A stretch of DNA of 64,000 bases, from the NCBI RefSeq assembly GCF_000715075.1, contig NC_134081.1, positions 67,195,153-67,259,152 of the forward strand. Direction: 5' to 3'. Positions 34,402 to 44,920 of this stretch are shown here, piece by piece. Positions within the stretch are counted from its first letter, which is position 1. Each line of letters starts with the position of its first letter. A program made the translations under genes and the position numbers. Under the pieces are notes generated by a model. It saw only the letters and a list, made by a program, of their open reading frames with translations, was not told the origin of the DNA and did not search any database. This DNA comes from Nicotiana tabacum (Eukaryota; Streptophyta; Magnoliopsida; Solanales; Solanaceae).

Positions 34402-34686
34402 AGAGTGTTAATGCACGAAGGGTGATGTCGTGCCATATTGTGAGTGTTAATGCACGAAGGGTGATGCCGTGCCATATTGTGAGTGTTAATGCACGAAGGG
34501 TGATGCCGTGCCATATTATGAGTGTTAATGCACGAAGGGTGATGTCGTGCCATATTGTGAGTGTTAATGCACGAAGGGTGATGCTGTGCCATGATATGAG
34601 AGTAAAAGCACGAAGGGTGATGCCGTGTTGTTTCTATTAATTTTATGGTGAGATTGTGAGTAAAAGCACGAAAGGTGATGCCGTGC
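34402..34686 (+). repeat. 39-bp tandem repeats in LTR, about seven units
   Basis: Units of GAGTGTTAATGCACGAAGGG plus TGATGCCGTGCCATATTGT; the last two are GAGTAAAAGC variants. Because 39 is divisible by 3, spurious open frames run through them on both strands. Confidence 0.9.
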
Positions 34687-35326
34687 ATTCTTTTTTTACT
34701 ATATTCACTATTCCTGTTGATTCATGGTATATTGACTGCTCCGGTGATCATTTTGTTGTAGTTTTTTTATCTGTATTTCCCTCAGTATGTCTCCCCTCCC
34801 GACATTTCCTGTTTAGTTCTTCATTCCTGTTATTTGCGTATACACTGTTAAATTGTACATGTTGATTGTAGGTGCCTTGTCTTAGCCTCGTCACTACTTC
34901 GTCGAGGTTAGACTCGACACTTACCAGTACATGGGGTCGGTTGTACTGATGCTGCACTCTGCACTTTCTGTGTAGATTTTGATACCGGCTCAGGTTGATC
35001 GAGATTTTCTATTGGTCCTTGAAGTCCCCGTCTATCTTTTTATGTCCTAGTGTTTTCTTTCATTCAGACAGTTGTATTTCTTTCAGACTATTACTTGTAG
35101 TAAATTCTAGAATGCTCGTGAATTGTGACTCCAGATCCGGGTGGTAGTAATTAATATAGTTTTATGATATTCCGTACTTATTATATTTTATTTTAGTTAA
35201 TTATTGTTATTTACTGAATGGAAATAAGAAATTGGTTTAATGATTCTCTAACGTTGGCTTGCCTGACAAGTGAAATGTTAGGCGCCATCACGATCCCGTC
35301 GGTGGGAAATTTTGGGTCGTGACAGT

Positions 35327-35338
35327 TGGTATCAGAGC
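35327..35338 (+). other. Chromovirus primer binding site (tRNA-iMet)
   Basis: TGGTATCAGAGC, two bases after the 5' LTR; the standard initiator-tRNA primer site of plant LTR retrotransposons. Confidence 0.95.
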
Positions 35339-35526
35339 ACTAGGTTACATAGGTCTCACAATTCACGAGCAAGCTTAGTAGAGTCTGAAGGATCGGTACG
35401 GAGACGTCTATGCTTATCTTCTAGAGGCTATGAAGTTTAGGAACAAGTTTCACTTATATTCTTCCTTGTTGTGCGATTTTGATTTCTCAATACTGATTGA
35501 ACTCTTCTACTCTTATTCTCTCGCAG

Positions 35527-36950
35527 ATGGTGAGAACACGTACTGCTTCCTCAGCTGAGCAGCAACCAGAGCCTCCAGTGATAGCTCCTACGCGGGGAAG
35601 AGGTCGAGGTCGAGGCCGTGCCAGAGGCCGAGGCAGGGCAGGGCTCAGCCTAAGGCCCGAGTAGCAGCCCCAATAGTGGAGCCTCAGATAGATATTGACG
35701 AGGAGGTTCCAGTCCATACTGTTCCTGTTGGACCAGCTCAGGTTCCGGAGGGGTTCGTTGCTACCCCAGTACTTCAGGACGCTTTGGTCCGTTTGGTGGG
35801 CCTTATGGAGAGTGTGGCCCATACTGGCGCATTTCCCATGGCACCAGCAGTCTCTCAGGCTGGTGGAGCCCAGACTCCTACCACTCCCGCTCCGGAGCAG
35901 ATAGCTCTCCAGTATCAGGCTCCAGCAGCTTAGCCAATCGGGTTAGTTCAGCCGGTTATTGCGGCACAGGTCGGAGATGGGCCAGTTATGTCTTCTGAGG
36001 CTTTATGGAGATTGGACAGGTTTACCAAGCTCTTTCCTATTCACTTCAGTGATGCTCCTTCAGAGGACCCCCAGGAGTATCTTGACAGTTGTCACGAAGT
36101 TCTATGAAACATGGGTATAGTGGAGACCAATGGGGTCGATTTTGCTGCATTTCAGATGACTGGTTCTGCCAAGAAATGGTGGCGAGATTACTTGTTAACC
36201 AAACCAGCTGGGTCGCCTACTCTTACTTGGGACTAGTTCTCTCAGCCCTTCAAAGAGAAGTTTCTGAATATCACATTAAGAGAGGAGCGTCGCCGTCAGT
36301 TTGAGCGTCTCCAGCAGGGCGGTATGACGGTTACTCAGTATGAGACCCGTTTTGTGGATTTGGACCGTCATGCTATTCTTCTGCTTCCCACCGAGAGAGA
36401 GAGGTGAGGAGGTTTATTTATGGACTTGCTCAGCCTATCAGATTGCAGATGGCTAAGGAGACTGGGAGTGAGGTTTCTTTTCAGGCAGCTGCTAATGTCG
36501 CCAGACGAGTTGAGATGGTTCTTACTCAGGGAGGTCAGGGGTCTGACAAGAGGCCTCGTCATTCCGGTGAGTTCGGCGGTGCTTCATCTAAAGGCAGGAG
36601 TACTTTTGGTAGAGGCCATCCTCCCAGGCCGTTTCATTCAATGCTCCAGGCATCCCACAGTGCCTCAGGTGGTCGTGGCCCTCAGATGTATTATTCCGAC
36701 CAGCTAGCCTACAGTACACCACCAGCTCCTATTAGCGCACCTCCACTCCAGAGTTATCAGGGTGGTTATTCAGGTCGATAGGGTCAGTTTCAGGGACAGC
36801 AGTCACAGCAGCCGAGGTTATGTTATACTTGTGGTGATCCGAGGCACATTGCCAGATTTTGCCCTCAGGCAACGGGCAGCTCACAGCATCAGAGTTCCCG
36901 TGCCATGGTTCCGGCACTAGTTGCTGCACCACTTGCTCAGTCAGGTAGAG
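35527..36950 (+). pseudogene. Chromovirus gag
   Basis: ATG at 35527. An Arg/Gly-rich N-terminus leads to a one-base frameshift near 35645. The gag core (FPIHFSDAPSEDPQEYL near 36030, AKKWWRDYL near 36170, LREERRRQFERLQQGGMTVT near 36275) follows. A second shift at a GA run near 36395 moves into the frame used by pol. A CCHC zinc knuckle (CYTCGDPRHIARFC) lies near 36823. In-frame stops occur at 35931, 36105, 36234 and 36779. The intact protein would form virus-like particles. Confidence 0.85.
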
Positions 36951-38888
36951 GCAGGGGTCAGGCAGCCAGAGGTAGGGGCCAGACAGTTAGAGGTGGAGGT
37001 CAGGCCGTTAGAGATGGAGACCTGCTAGCTAGAGTCCGTCCCAGGGATGTAGTTCAGGGTGGTGGGGCCCAACGCTGGTGTTATTCTTTCCCATCTAGGC
37101 CTGAGGCTGAGTCATCTGATGCTGTTATCACAGGTACTGTTTCAGTTTGCAGTAGAGATGCTTTAGTTCTATTTGATCCGGGATCTACTTACTCCTATGT
37201 GTCATCCTATTTTGCTTCCTATTTGGTTGTACCCCGTGATTCTTTGAGTGCTCTTGTGTATGTGTCCACACCAGTGGGAGATGCTATTGTGGTAGATCGT
37301 GTTTATCGTTCGTGTGTGGTCACCATTGGGAGTCTTGAGACTCGTGTAGATCTTTTACTTCTCGACATAGTTGATTTTGATGTCATACTGGGTATTGATT
37401 GGCTGTCACCTTATCATGCTATATTAGATTGTCACGCCAAGAGGGTGACCTTAGCCTTGCAGGGGTTGCCTCGATTAGAGTAGAGAGGGAATCTTGGCCA
37501 TTCTACCAACAATGTTATCTCTTATGTGAAGGCTCGGCATATGGTCGAGAAGTGGTGTCTAGCTTATTTGGCTTATGTTCGAGATTCTAGTGCGGATGTT
37601 CCTTCCATGGATTCAGTGCTGGTTGTTCGTGAGTTTCCATAGGTGTTTCCTGCAGACCTGACGGGGATGCCACCCGACAGGGATATTAATTTCTGCATTG
37701 ATTTGGCTCCGGGCACTTAGCCTATTTCCATTCCGCCATACCGCATAGCCCCGACAGAGTTGAAAGAATTGAAGGAGCAGTTGCAAGATTTGCTTGATAA
37801 GGGCTTCATTAGACCTAGTGTCTCACCCTGGGGTGCACCTATATTTTTTGTGAAGAAGAAAGATGGATCGATGAGGATGTGTATAGACTATCGGCAGTTG
37901 AACAAAGTCACTGTCAAGAACAAGTATCCATTGCCGAGGATTGATGATTTATTTGATCAGCTTCAGGGTGCCAAGTTGTTTTCAAAGATTGATTTGAGAT
38001 CTGGCTACCATCAGTTGAGGATTAGGGCATCAGATGTTCCTAAGACAGCTTTTCAGACTTCGTATGGGCATTATAAATTTCTAGTGATATTATTTGGGCT
38101 GACAAATGCCCCGGCAGCGTTCATGGATTTGATGAACCGGGTGTTCAAACCCTACCTGAATTCCTTTGTGGTTGTGTTTATTGGTGATATCTTGATCTAC
38201 TCCCACAGTCGAGAGGAGCATGACCATCACCTTCGGATCGTTCTTCAGACTCTGAAAGACAGCCAGTTATATGCTAAGTTCTCAAAATGTGAGTTTTGGT
38301 TGAGTTCAGTTGCTTTCTTGGGTCACGTTATATTAGCAGAGGGTATTCAGGTGGATCCTAAGAAGATTGAGGCAATCCAGAATTGGCCTAGACGCACATC
38401 AGCTACAGAGATCGGTAGTTTCCTGGGTTTGGCGGGCTATTACCGTTGATTTGTGTAGGGGTTTTCATCTATAGCAGCCCCGTTGACCAGATTGACCCAG
38501 AAGGGTGCCCCGTTCAGGTGGTCAGACGAGTATGAAGCGAGCTTTCAGAAGCTCAAGATAGCTTTGACTACGGCACCGGTATTGGTGTTACCCACAGGTT
38601 CATGATCTTATACAGTATATTGTGATGCATCTCGTATTGGTCTAGGTGCGGTATTGATGCAGGGTGGCAAGGTTATTGCATATGCTTCATGGCAACTGAA
38701 GGTTCACGAGAAGAATTACCTTGTTCATGATCTAGAGCTGGCAGCCATCGTTCACGCGTTGAAGATTTGGAGGCACTATCTTTATGGCGTGTCATGTGAA
38801 GTATTCACTGATCATCGGAGCTTGCAGTATTTGGTCAAGCAGAAGGAACTCAATTTGAGGTAGAGAAGGTGGTTGGAGCTCTTGAAAG
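36951..38888 (+). pseudogene. Chromovirus protease, RT and first part of RNase H
   Basis: One frame continues from late gag. The aspartic protease motif LFDPGSTYSYV is near 37165. RT runs from about 37760 to 38450, with [18 protein letters not shown] and [13 protein letters not shown]. The catalytic box reads FIGD (near 38177) where a double aspartate is expected, so RT is dead. RNase H begins with [14 protein letters not shown] near 38618 and has [13 protein letters not shown]. Stops are at 37481, 37640, 37718, 38447, 38456, 38603 and 38861. It is cut at 38888 by the Ogre insertion; the frame resumes at 56992. Confidence 0.9.
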
Positions 38889-38893
38889 ACTAT

Positions 38894-41299
38894 TGTCACA
38901 CCTCCTTTTTCTGATGGGATAGGGAGTTTTTCCAATTAAAGTGACATTAGTCAAAATGGGATTATTTATTTATTTCAGAGTCGCCACTTGGGATAATTTA
39001 TGGTGTCCCAAGTCACCGGTTTATTTTAAAATCCCAAATCGATAAAATTTGACTCTATTTATGGTCCGCGAATACAGAAGACCGGGTAAGGAATTCTGTT
39101 AACCTGGGAGAAGGTGTGAGGCACTCCCGAGTTCCGTGATTTTAGCACGGTCGCTCAACTGTTAATAATTGGCCTAATTATCTGATTTATTACATGTTTT
39201 AGAAACTTTTGTGCATTACCACTTTTATATCGCTTTTAATATTTATGGAATTTATTTCTGGAACGAGCCGTGATGTCGCACACTCATTTGTTTTTTGTAC
39301 ATATTGCGAATCGTACCACGTGAAACGCACGTGCGATTTACAACATGTTAATTTTTATTATTATTTGAAGCTATGGTCGAGTCACGTGAAACGCACACTC
39401 GAATTGGGGATTATGTATCATGACTATGCCACGGGAACCGTACTCATAGCCGTGATGATTTATTAACCGCGCCTAAAGCAATGCTACGAATGTTCATAGC
39501 TTAATCATTTATTTCCTTAAGTTCAAAATTATTGTGAGGCATGAGAATTATGGGAGTCGTGGTGAATGACATGTGCATGTTTAACTACTGATTCATTAAC
39601 AAATTCAACTCCCATAAAGATATAATATGCATAAACCAAACACACTTTCATAGATAGCTATAAGAACTTACAGGAATACAAGAACTCATTTTAACCATTA
39701 ATATTTGAAAAAGAAAAAAAAACAAAGTCCATCCCAACGACATCTGAACAAAATCACAAATGTCAACTTTCAGTTAATCATATACTCATCATGTTCTTAA
39801 TGAAATGCTGGAAATACTTAAACAACTCGAGTGCATAGATGAATTAGCCATTGAAATATGAATCTGTTAATTACATGAGAGGCTACGAAACCAATAAACT
39901 GTATAATTCTGCAATTAAAATACTACATTGATTTCTTCAGAAATGACTCTGACCAACTGGTGGTCAAATTCACGTCTCTGTCGTTCTCAATAGTAGCTCA
40001 AACCACGAATCATCACTTTTATGTGAATAAACCTTAGCAGGCAGATGTTAGGTTCATCGACAAAACAAAATCATACTCGAATATTTTGAATTATGCTACT
40101 AGAACCAGAGATAAACAAAGAGAGAAGTTCAAAGTTAAATTCAACAATTGAGCCTACTGGTTTTATAGAATCGGGCAGAAACAAACAAAGAAAATTTCAT
40201 TCATGATCCGATATAGTGCAATAAAGAATATGAACATACCTAGATACAGGTGAAAATAAACCGAATGCAACAAGCTAGGGTCTGCAATAGACGATGAGTT
40301 CCAATAACAGAAACAACAACGAACTGGCAATAGCAACGGCAGCGGAAATCGAACTTCGATTTGAATCGGACTTCTATTTAAAACCCAAAAATGTGGAATA
40401 ACACATAGCAATAGAAGAACAATTTCAGAAAATCACTTTTAACTCTAATCTCCCTCGGTTCTGTGAGCTTTTTATTCAAAATCTCATAAATGCTTCTGAA
40501 CTTCAAAGTCAATTTCATACGCTAGCAATGTGCTTTGAGCGCGTGAGTGAAGAAGGACTGATTCTATGAGAGGCGTTTTCAGGTGAGAGAGAGTGAAGGA
40601 TAAGGGCAGCGACTGTTTTGTTGAAAGGGGAGGGGAAGTTCGTCTCTTTCTTCAGATAAATGGAGGAAAGGAGGCGGCGGATCCTAGGGTTTTTCCAATG
40701 AGGGATCCATTCATCTATGTCTCTGTTGTGAAGAAAAGGGGAGGGTATGTCCGTTCCCTCTGCTGTCCTCTTCTCCCCAAAAATGAGAAAAGAATTGGGT
40801 AATTAAGGGGGAATTTAGGGCAAGCTTGTGGAGAAACTGGGCCACCGAATTTGCTTGGCCCTATTCTAAAAGATGTGCACCAACAACCCTTTCTTTCCTT
40901 CTCATCTTTCTTTATTAGACGTTTTGCAAAATTAGCCACTTTGGACTCAAATTTTAATTAAAATTAATTTGTGTGGCTAAACTATTTATATATTTCACTC
41001 ATTAATTAACTAATGACCTAATTAATTAACTAGCCTAAAAATGCATGTAGAGTTACTAATGTATTTTTTGGTATTTTAGTGTTTTGCAAATGCAATTGAT
41101 TATGCATTTAAAATCTAAAAAATGTAAAAATTTAAAATATTTTTGTATTTTCTTTAGGATTTAAAATGCAACTTAAAAATGCATCAAATATGAATACGTA
41201 CAAAGCAAACTAAGTAAAAATATAGAAAAATAATTTAAAGCTATTTTTTGGATTTTTTTAGGAGTAATTTTATATTAGGGCAAAAATTAGGTGCTCACA
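38894..41299 (-). repeat. Ogre 3' LTR, full length
   Basis: 2,406 bp; on the minus strand TGTGAGCACC...GGTGTGACA. It contains the TATA box at 40982-40992. Confidence 0.9.
40982..40992 (-). promoter_or_regulatory. Ogre LTR TATA box (3' LTR copy)
   Basis: TATATAAATAG on the minus strand, about 310 bp into the LTR. The same sequence is at 56670-56680 in the 5' LTR. Confidence 0.6.
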
Positions 41300-41315
41300 G
41301 CTGCCCCTCTTTGCT
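41300..41315 (-). other. Ogre polypurine tract
   Basis: On the minus strand AGCAAAGAGGGGCAGC abuts the TG of the 3' LTR, as required for plus-strand priming. Confidence 0.8.
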
Positions 41316-41410
41316 CGGAAACATGAAGAGTTTTCGGGCAAAGATAAAGTTAGCAATTACGAGCAATTTTTGCCCGTTTGGATACTCCATGGGAAGCGTT
41401 TTTGAAAAGT

Positions 41411-41480
41411 TTGACCGAACCTTGCTTCGGAGGTTGTCTACATATCTTTGGCTATAAAGGAATCAGGTCAGTGTAGTTCT
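41411..41480 (-). other. Ogre hairpin motif, copy A
   Basis: Plus-strand outer stem CTACA (41439) with TGTAG (41472), and inner stem CTTT with AAAG. The framing GAATCAG and TAGTTC are conserved. It lies about 110-180 bp upstream (element sense) of the 3' LTR. Confidence 0.6.
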
Positions 41481-41939
41481 GGAAGTTTAGGTAGCTGGGA
41501 CTACCAAGAAGCTGTGATTTCACTGCTGCAGCTGCAGCTGCTGCTCTTTCTTGCTGAGCTCCCTATTACACCAAAGTCAAAATGAAAAAGAAACTAACTA
41601 AGCCTATCAGCTACGAGTTACAAGATTCCTATCTACGAGTCTTCCGAAGCTTGATCTTGAGTCTTGAATGGTTCTTCATGCGGACTTTTGATTTGAACCT
41701 TGATGCTTGCTAGTTGCAGGTGCTAGTTCTTTCTTCTTCAGCTTTTTGGATCAAGACGGGACATGCAAAGCTTGTGACTTCAGCTATGTCTTGAGCAGTT
41801 CACATCTTTCATCGGCTTCTGCATTTTGGATTCACTTCTCTTTTTTTTCTTTTATTCTGGATTGAGACTTCTTCCTTTGGTCATCTCGGACTGTCAGCTC
41901 ACATTCTTGAGGCGAGCTTCTGCTACTTCTAACTTGAAT

Positions 41940-43112
41940 TTAATTCTGAAATGACTTCCCTCGTTCTTCAGGTGGGCGCCTGCAACTGACTTGAAATTTG
42001 AAACGAATTCCCTCGTTCTCCAGGTGGGCGCCTGATAACTTAAAACTGAAATGAATTCCCTCGTTCTCCAGGTGGGTGCCTGATGACTTAAAACTTGAAA
42101 TAAATTCCCTCGTTCTCCAGGTGGGCGCCTGATGACTTAAAGCTAAAATGAATTCCCTCGTTCTCCAGGTGGGCGCCTGATGACTTAAAACTGAAATGAA
42201 TTCCCTCGTTCTCCAGGTGGGCGCCTGATTTTGACTTAAAGCTAAAATAAATTCCCTCGTTCTCCAGATGGGCGCCTGATGACTTAAAACTTGAAATAAA
42301 TTCCCTCGTTCTCCAGGTGGGCGCCTGATTTTGACTTAAAGCTAAAATGAATTCCCTCGTTCTCCAGGTGGGCGCCTGATGACTTAAAGCTAAAATGAAT
42401 TCCCTCGTTCTCCAGGTGGGCGCCTGATGACTTAAAACTGAAATGAATTCCCTCGTTCTCCAGGTGGGCGCCTGATTTTGACTTAAAGCTAAAATGAATT
42501 CCCTCGTTCTCCAGGTGGGCGCCTGATGACTTAAAACTTGAAATAAATTCCCTCGTTCTCCAGGTGGGCGCCTGATTTTGACTTAAAGCTAAAATGAATT
42601 TCCTCGTTCTCCAGGTGGGCGCCTGATGACTTAAAGCTAAAATGAATTCCCTCGTTCTCCAGGTGGGCGCCTGATGACTTAAAACTGAAATGAATTCCCT
42701 CGTTCTCCAGGTGGGCCCCTGATTTTGACTTAAAGCTAAAATGAATTCCCTCGTTCTCCAGGTGGGCGCCTGATGACTTAAAACTGAAATGAATTCCCTC
42801 GTTCTCCAGGTGGGCGCCTGATGACTTAAAACTGAAATGAATTCCCTCGTTCTCTAGGTGGGCGCCTGACGACTTAAAACTGAAATGAATTCCCTCGTTC
42901 TCCAGGTGGGCGCCTGATGACTTAAAACTTGAAATAAATTCCCTCGTTCTCCAGGTGGGCGCCTGATGACTTAAAGCTAAAATGAATTCCCTCGTTCTCC
43001 AGGTGGGCGTTGATTTTGACTTAAAACCGAATTAAATTCCCTTGTTCTTCAGGTGGGCGCCTGATGACTTAAAACTTAAAATAAATTTCCTCGTTCTCCA
43101 GATGGGCGCCTG
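41940..43112 (-). repeat. 48-52-bp tandem array, about 24 copies
   Basis: Core TTCCCTCGTTCTCCAGGTGG followed by GCGCCTGAT, with spacers of the GACTTAAAACTGAAATGAA type. Two spacer forms (GATGACTTAAA and GATTTTGACTTAAA) alternate in a higher-order pattern. It lies in the Ogre 3' region. Confidence 0.95.
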
Positions 43113-43195
43113 CTATCACAACAACACAGACAAAACAGAGAAAATTTTCTGCCCCAGTTTGTACCAAGAACATTCATTGATTGTTAGTTGCATCC

Positions 43196-43264
43196 CATTA
43201 TCCAGGAGGGTCCTGAAAACTTAAAACTAGATCCCATTATCCAGGAGGGTCCTGAAAACTTAAG
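43196..43264 (-). repeat. Two-copy ~38-bp repeat
   Basis: ATCCCATTATCCAGGAGGGT followed by CCTGAAAACTTAA, repeated twice. It resembles the neighbouring 48-bp core (CCAGG(T/A)GGG). Confidence 0.8.
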
Positions 43265-44014
43265 GTTGAACTTATCTGGAACATGCTTTCCTCATGGGGA
43301 TTTCCTAGCAAAGGAAAAAAGATTTCTTGCCCCTGCTTAAAACAAAGAAAATTTTGTCAGTTTGAAAATGTGGCGGTTAGTTTGTGGCATCCTTGCTGAA
43401 AGTGTCTGCTTCTGCCACTATCCCGCTTCATTCTGATTAGATGCTTCGGGCTACAAAGAATTGTTTGACCTTTCAATCGGACCTCGACCACAAAAACTCT
43501 GAATGACTTGAATCCCTTACACTCAACTCGTCGTATGGCACTTTCATTCTGACAACTGTTGAACCTTTTCATTTCCTACAAAATCACGAATCACTTGACC
43601 ACCCGAACTTCAGTTACCACTGTATTGCTCATTCTAAATCTTGTGCCTTGTGATGTGCCTGGCCGAATTTTGCTTGGTGCAAATAAAAAGCTGGTAATGA
43701 GCTTTGAAGTCCTTTCTTGCTTGCTTAACAAAAGACTAATTTGACAGAGACTTAGAAAAATAGACCCAAAAGAAACGAAGCGAAGTGACTTCGAGAATTA
43801 GGAATAAAAAAAGAAAAAATGGAGATGACTATTTGGAGAAAAATGGAAAAGAGACTTATCTGAATGAAGCAACTGGCTCCAATGATCATGACATGCATTT
43901 CAGACTGATCAGCATAATCCATCCAACTAATCACATTTCAGTTCATGCCATGTCTTCATACTTCAAAACCGAGTTTTCCCATAATTCAATTTCTCTGTAA
44001 AGTCATGAACCTCA

Positions 44015-44275
44015 TTCGGCTTGTAATGCCCCGAGGGGTTTTCACCAGAAAGCCTCTCTCATTTGCTCCTCTCTCAACTCATTGTCGCCTTACAGTGCCC
44101 GTAAGGGTTTTCACCAATAAGACTCTCTCATTTGAATTTTCTCTCGACTCACCATCCCCCTATGGTGCCTGTGAGGGTTTTCACCAATAAAACTCTCTCA
44201 TTTGAATTTTCTCTTGACTCACCATCGCCCTATGGTGCCCGTGAGGGTTTTCACCAATAAGACTCTCTCATTTAT
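44015..44275 (-). repeat. ~69-bp tandem repeat, four copies
   Basis: Each unit has GAGGGTTTTCACCAATAAGA, CTCTCTCATTTGAATTTTCT and CTCACCATCGCCCTATGGTG, with slight variation. Confidence 0.9.
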
Positions 44276-44550
44276 TCACTTTTCCTTGTGCCCATAAACA
44301 AAGGTGCTATCCATGATGTAAATAATACCTCCATCTCACTTGACTTGGCATCCTCAAAGTTGATCAGAAGGTCTTTCTTTGGACTGTAGTGTAGGTTTTG
44401 GACAGGGTTAGAAAGAAAGGGTGGCATGCAGGCTCAAAATAATTAAAGATGAAGGGGTTCAAAATTACAACTTTTGGAATCAGATCTTTTTACAAAACTA
44501 AAACTTCTGCCCCAGTTTCTTCGAATCTGGGAAACTTTGGATTTTTATTT

Positions 44551-44616
44551 TGATGGGACCGAACCGTGTAAGGCTGCCTACGTATCCTTAAAGGAATCAG
44601 GTTGAACGTAGTTCAA
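44551..44616 (-). other. Ogre hairpin motif, copy B
   Basis: Outer stem CTACGT (44578) with ACGTAG (44607), and inner TCC...GGA. Framed by GGACCGAACC and GAATCAGG. It lies about 310 nt after the pol stop, next to a long homopurine tract (element sense) at 44640-44760. Confidence 0.65.
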
Positions 44617-44639
44617 ACTAGTAAAAGTTGTTTTGTTTT

Positions 44640-44760
44640 TGCTTTTATTTTTCTTTTTCTCTTTTCTTTCTTTTGCTTTTCTCTTTTCCTTCTCTTTTTT
44701 TTTCTTTTGCTTTTATCTTTCCCTTTTTCTTTTTTCTTTTTTTCTTTTATATTTCTAACT
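44640..44760 (-). repeat. Homopurine/homopyrimidine tract
   Basis: About 120 bp, almost all C/T on the plus strand (TTTTCTTTTTCTC-like). Confidence 0.85.
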
Positions 44761-44920
44761 CTACTTCTGATTCCAAAAGAGGGGTATGAAAGAAAATAAA
44801 TAAGGCTAAAAAAAAGGGTAACAAATGATAAAAGTGTTTGGGATAGTAGAATAAAATGCCTTTGTCATTCCAACTTTGAACATGCCTAGTACAAAATGCA
44901 ATTGAAGATAAGCAAAGAAA

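Larger units (their letters stand above)
32474..35324 (+). repeat. Chromovirus 5' LTR
   Basis: TGTAATGACCC...GGGTCGTGACA. It contains the CGCGAACGCGAA cluster and the 39-bp tandem repeats also present in the 3' LTR. It lacks about 43 bp found in the 3' LTR near 61240-61285. Confidence 0.9.

Noticed and set aside
34371..34688. Repetitive open frames on both strands across the LTR 39-bp repeats
   Set aside because: The 39-bp period is 13 codons, so any open unit stays open. No homology and they lie in an LTR.
35487..35822. Arg/Pro-rich minus-strand ORF
   Set aside because: Shadow of the gag N-terminal Arg/Gly repeat.
40163..40411. Conserved ~82-codon minus-strand ORF found in both Ogre LTRs (also 55851-56099)
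   Set aside because: Conservation is explained by LTR identity. No domain, and it lies in the transcribed LTR leader.
41940..43112. CRISPR-like regular repeats
   Set aside because: The spacers are near-identical, the repeat is a plain tandem unit and the genome is a plant.
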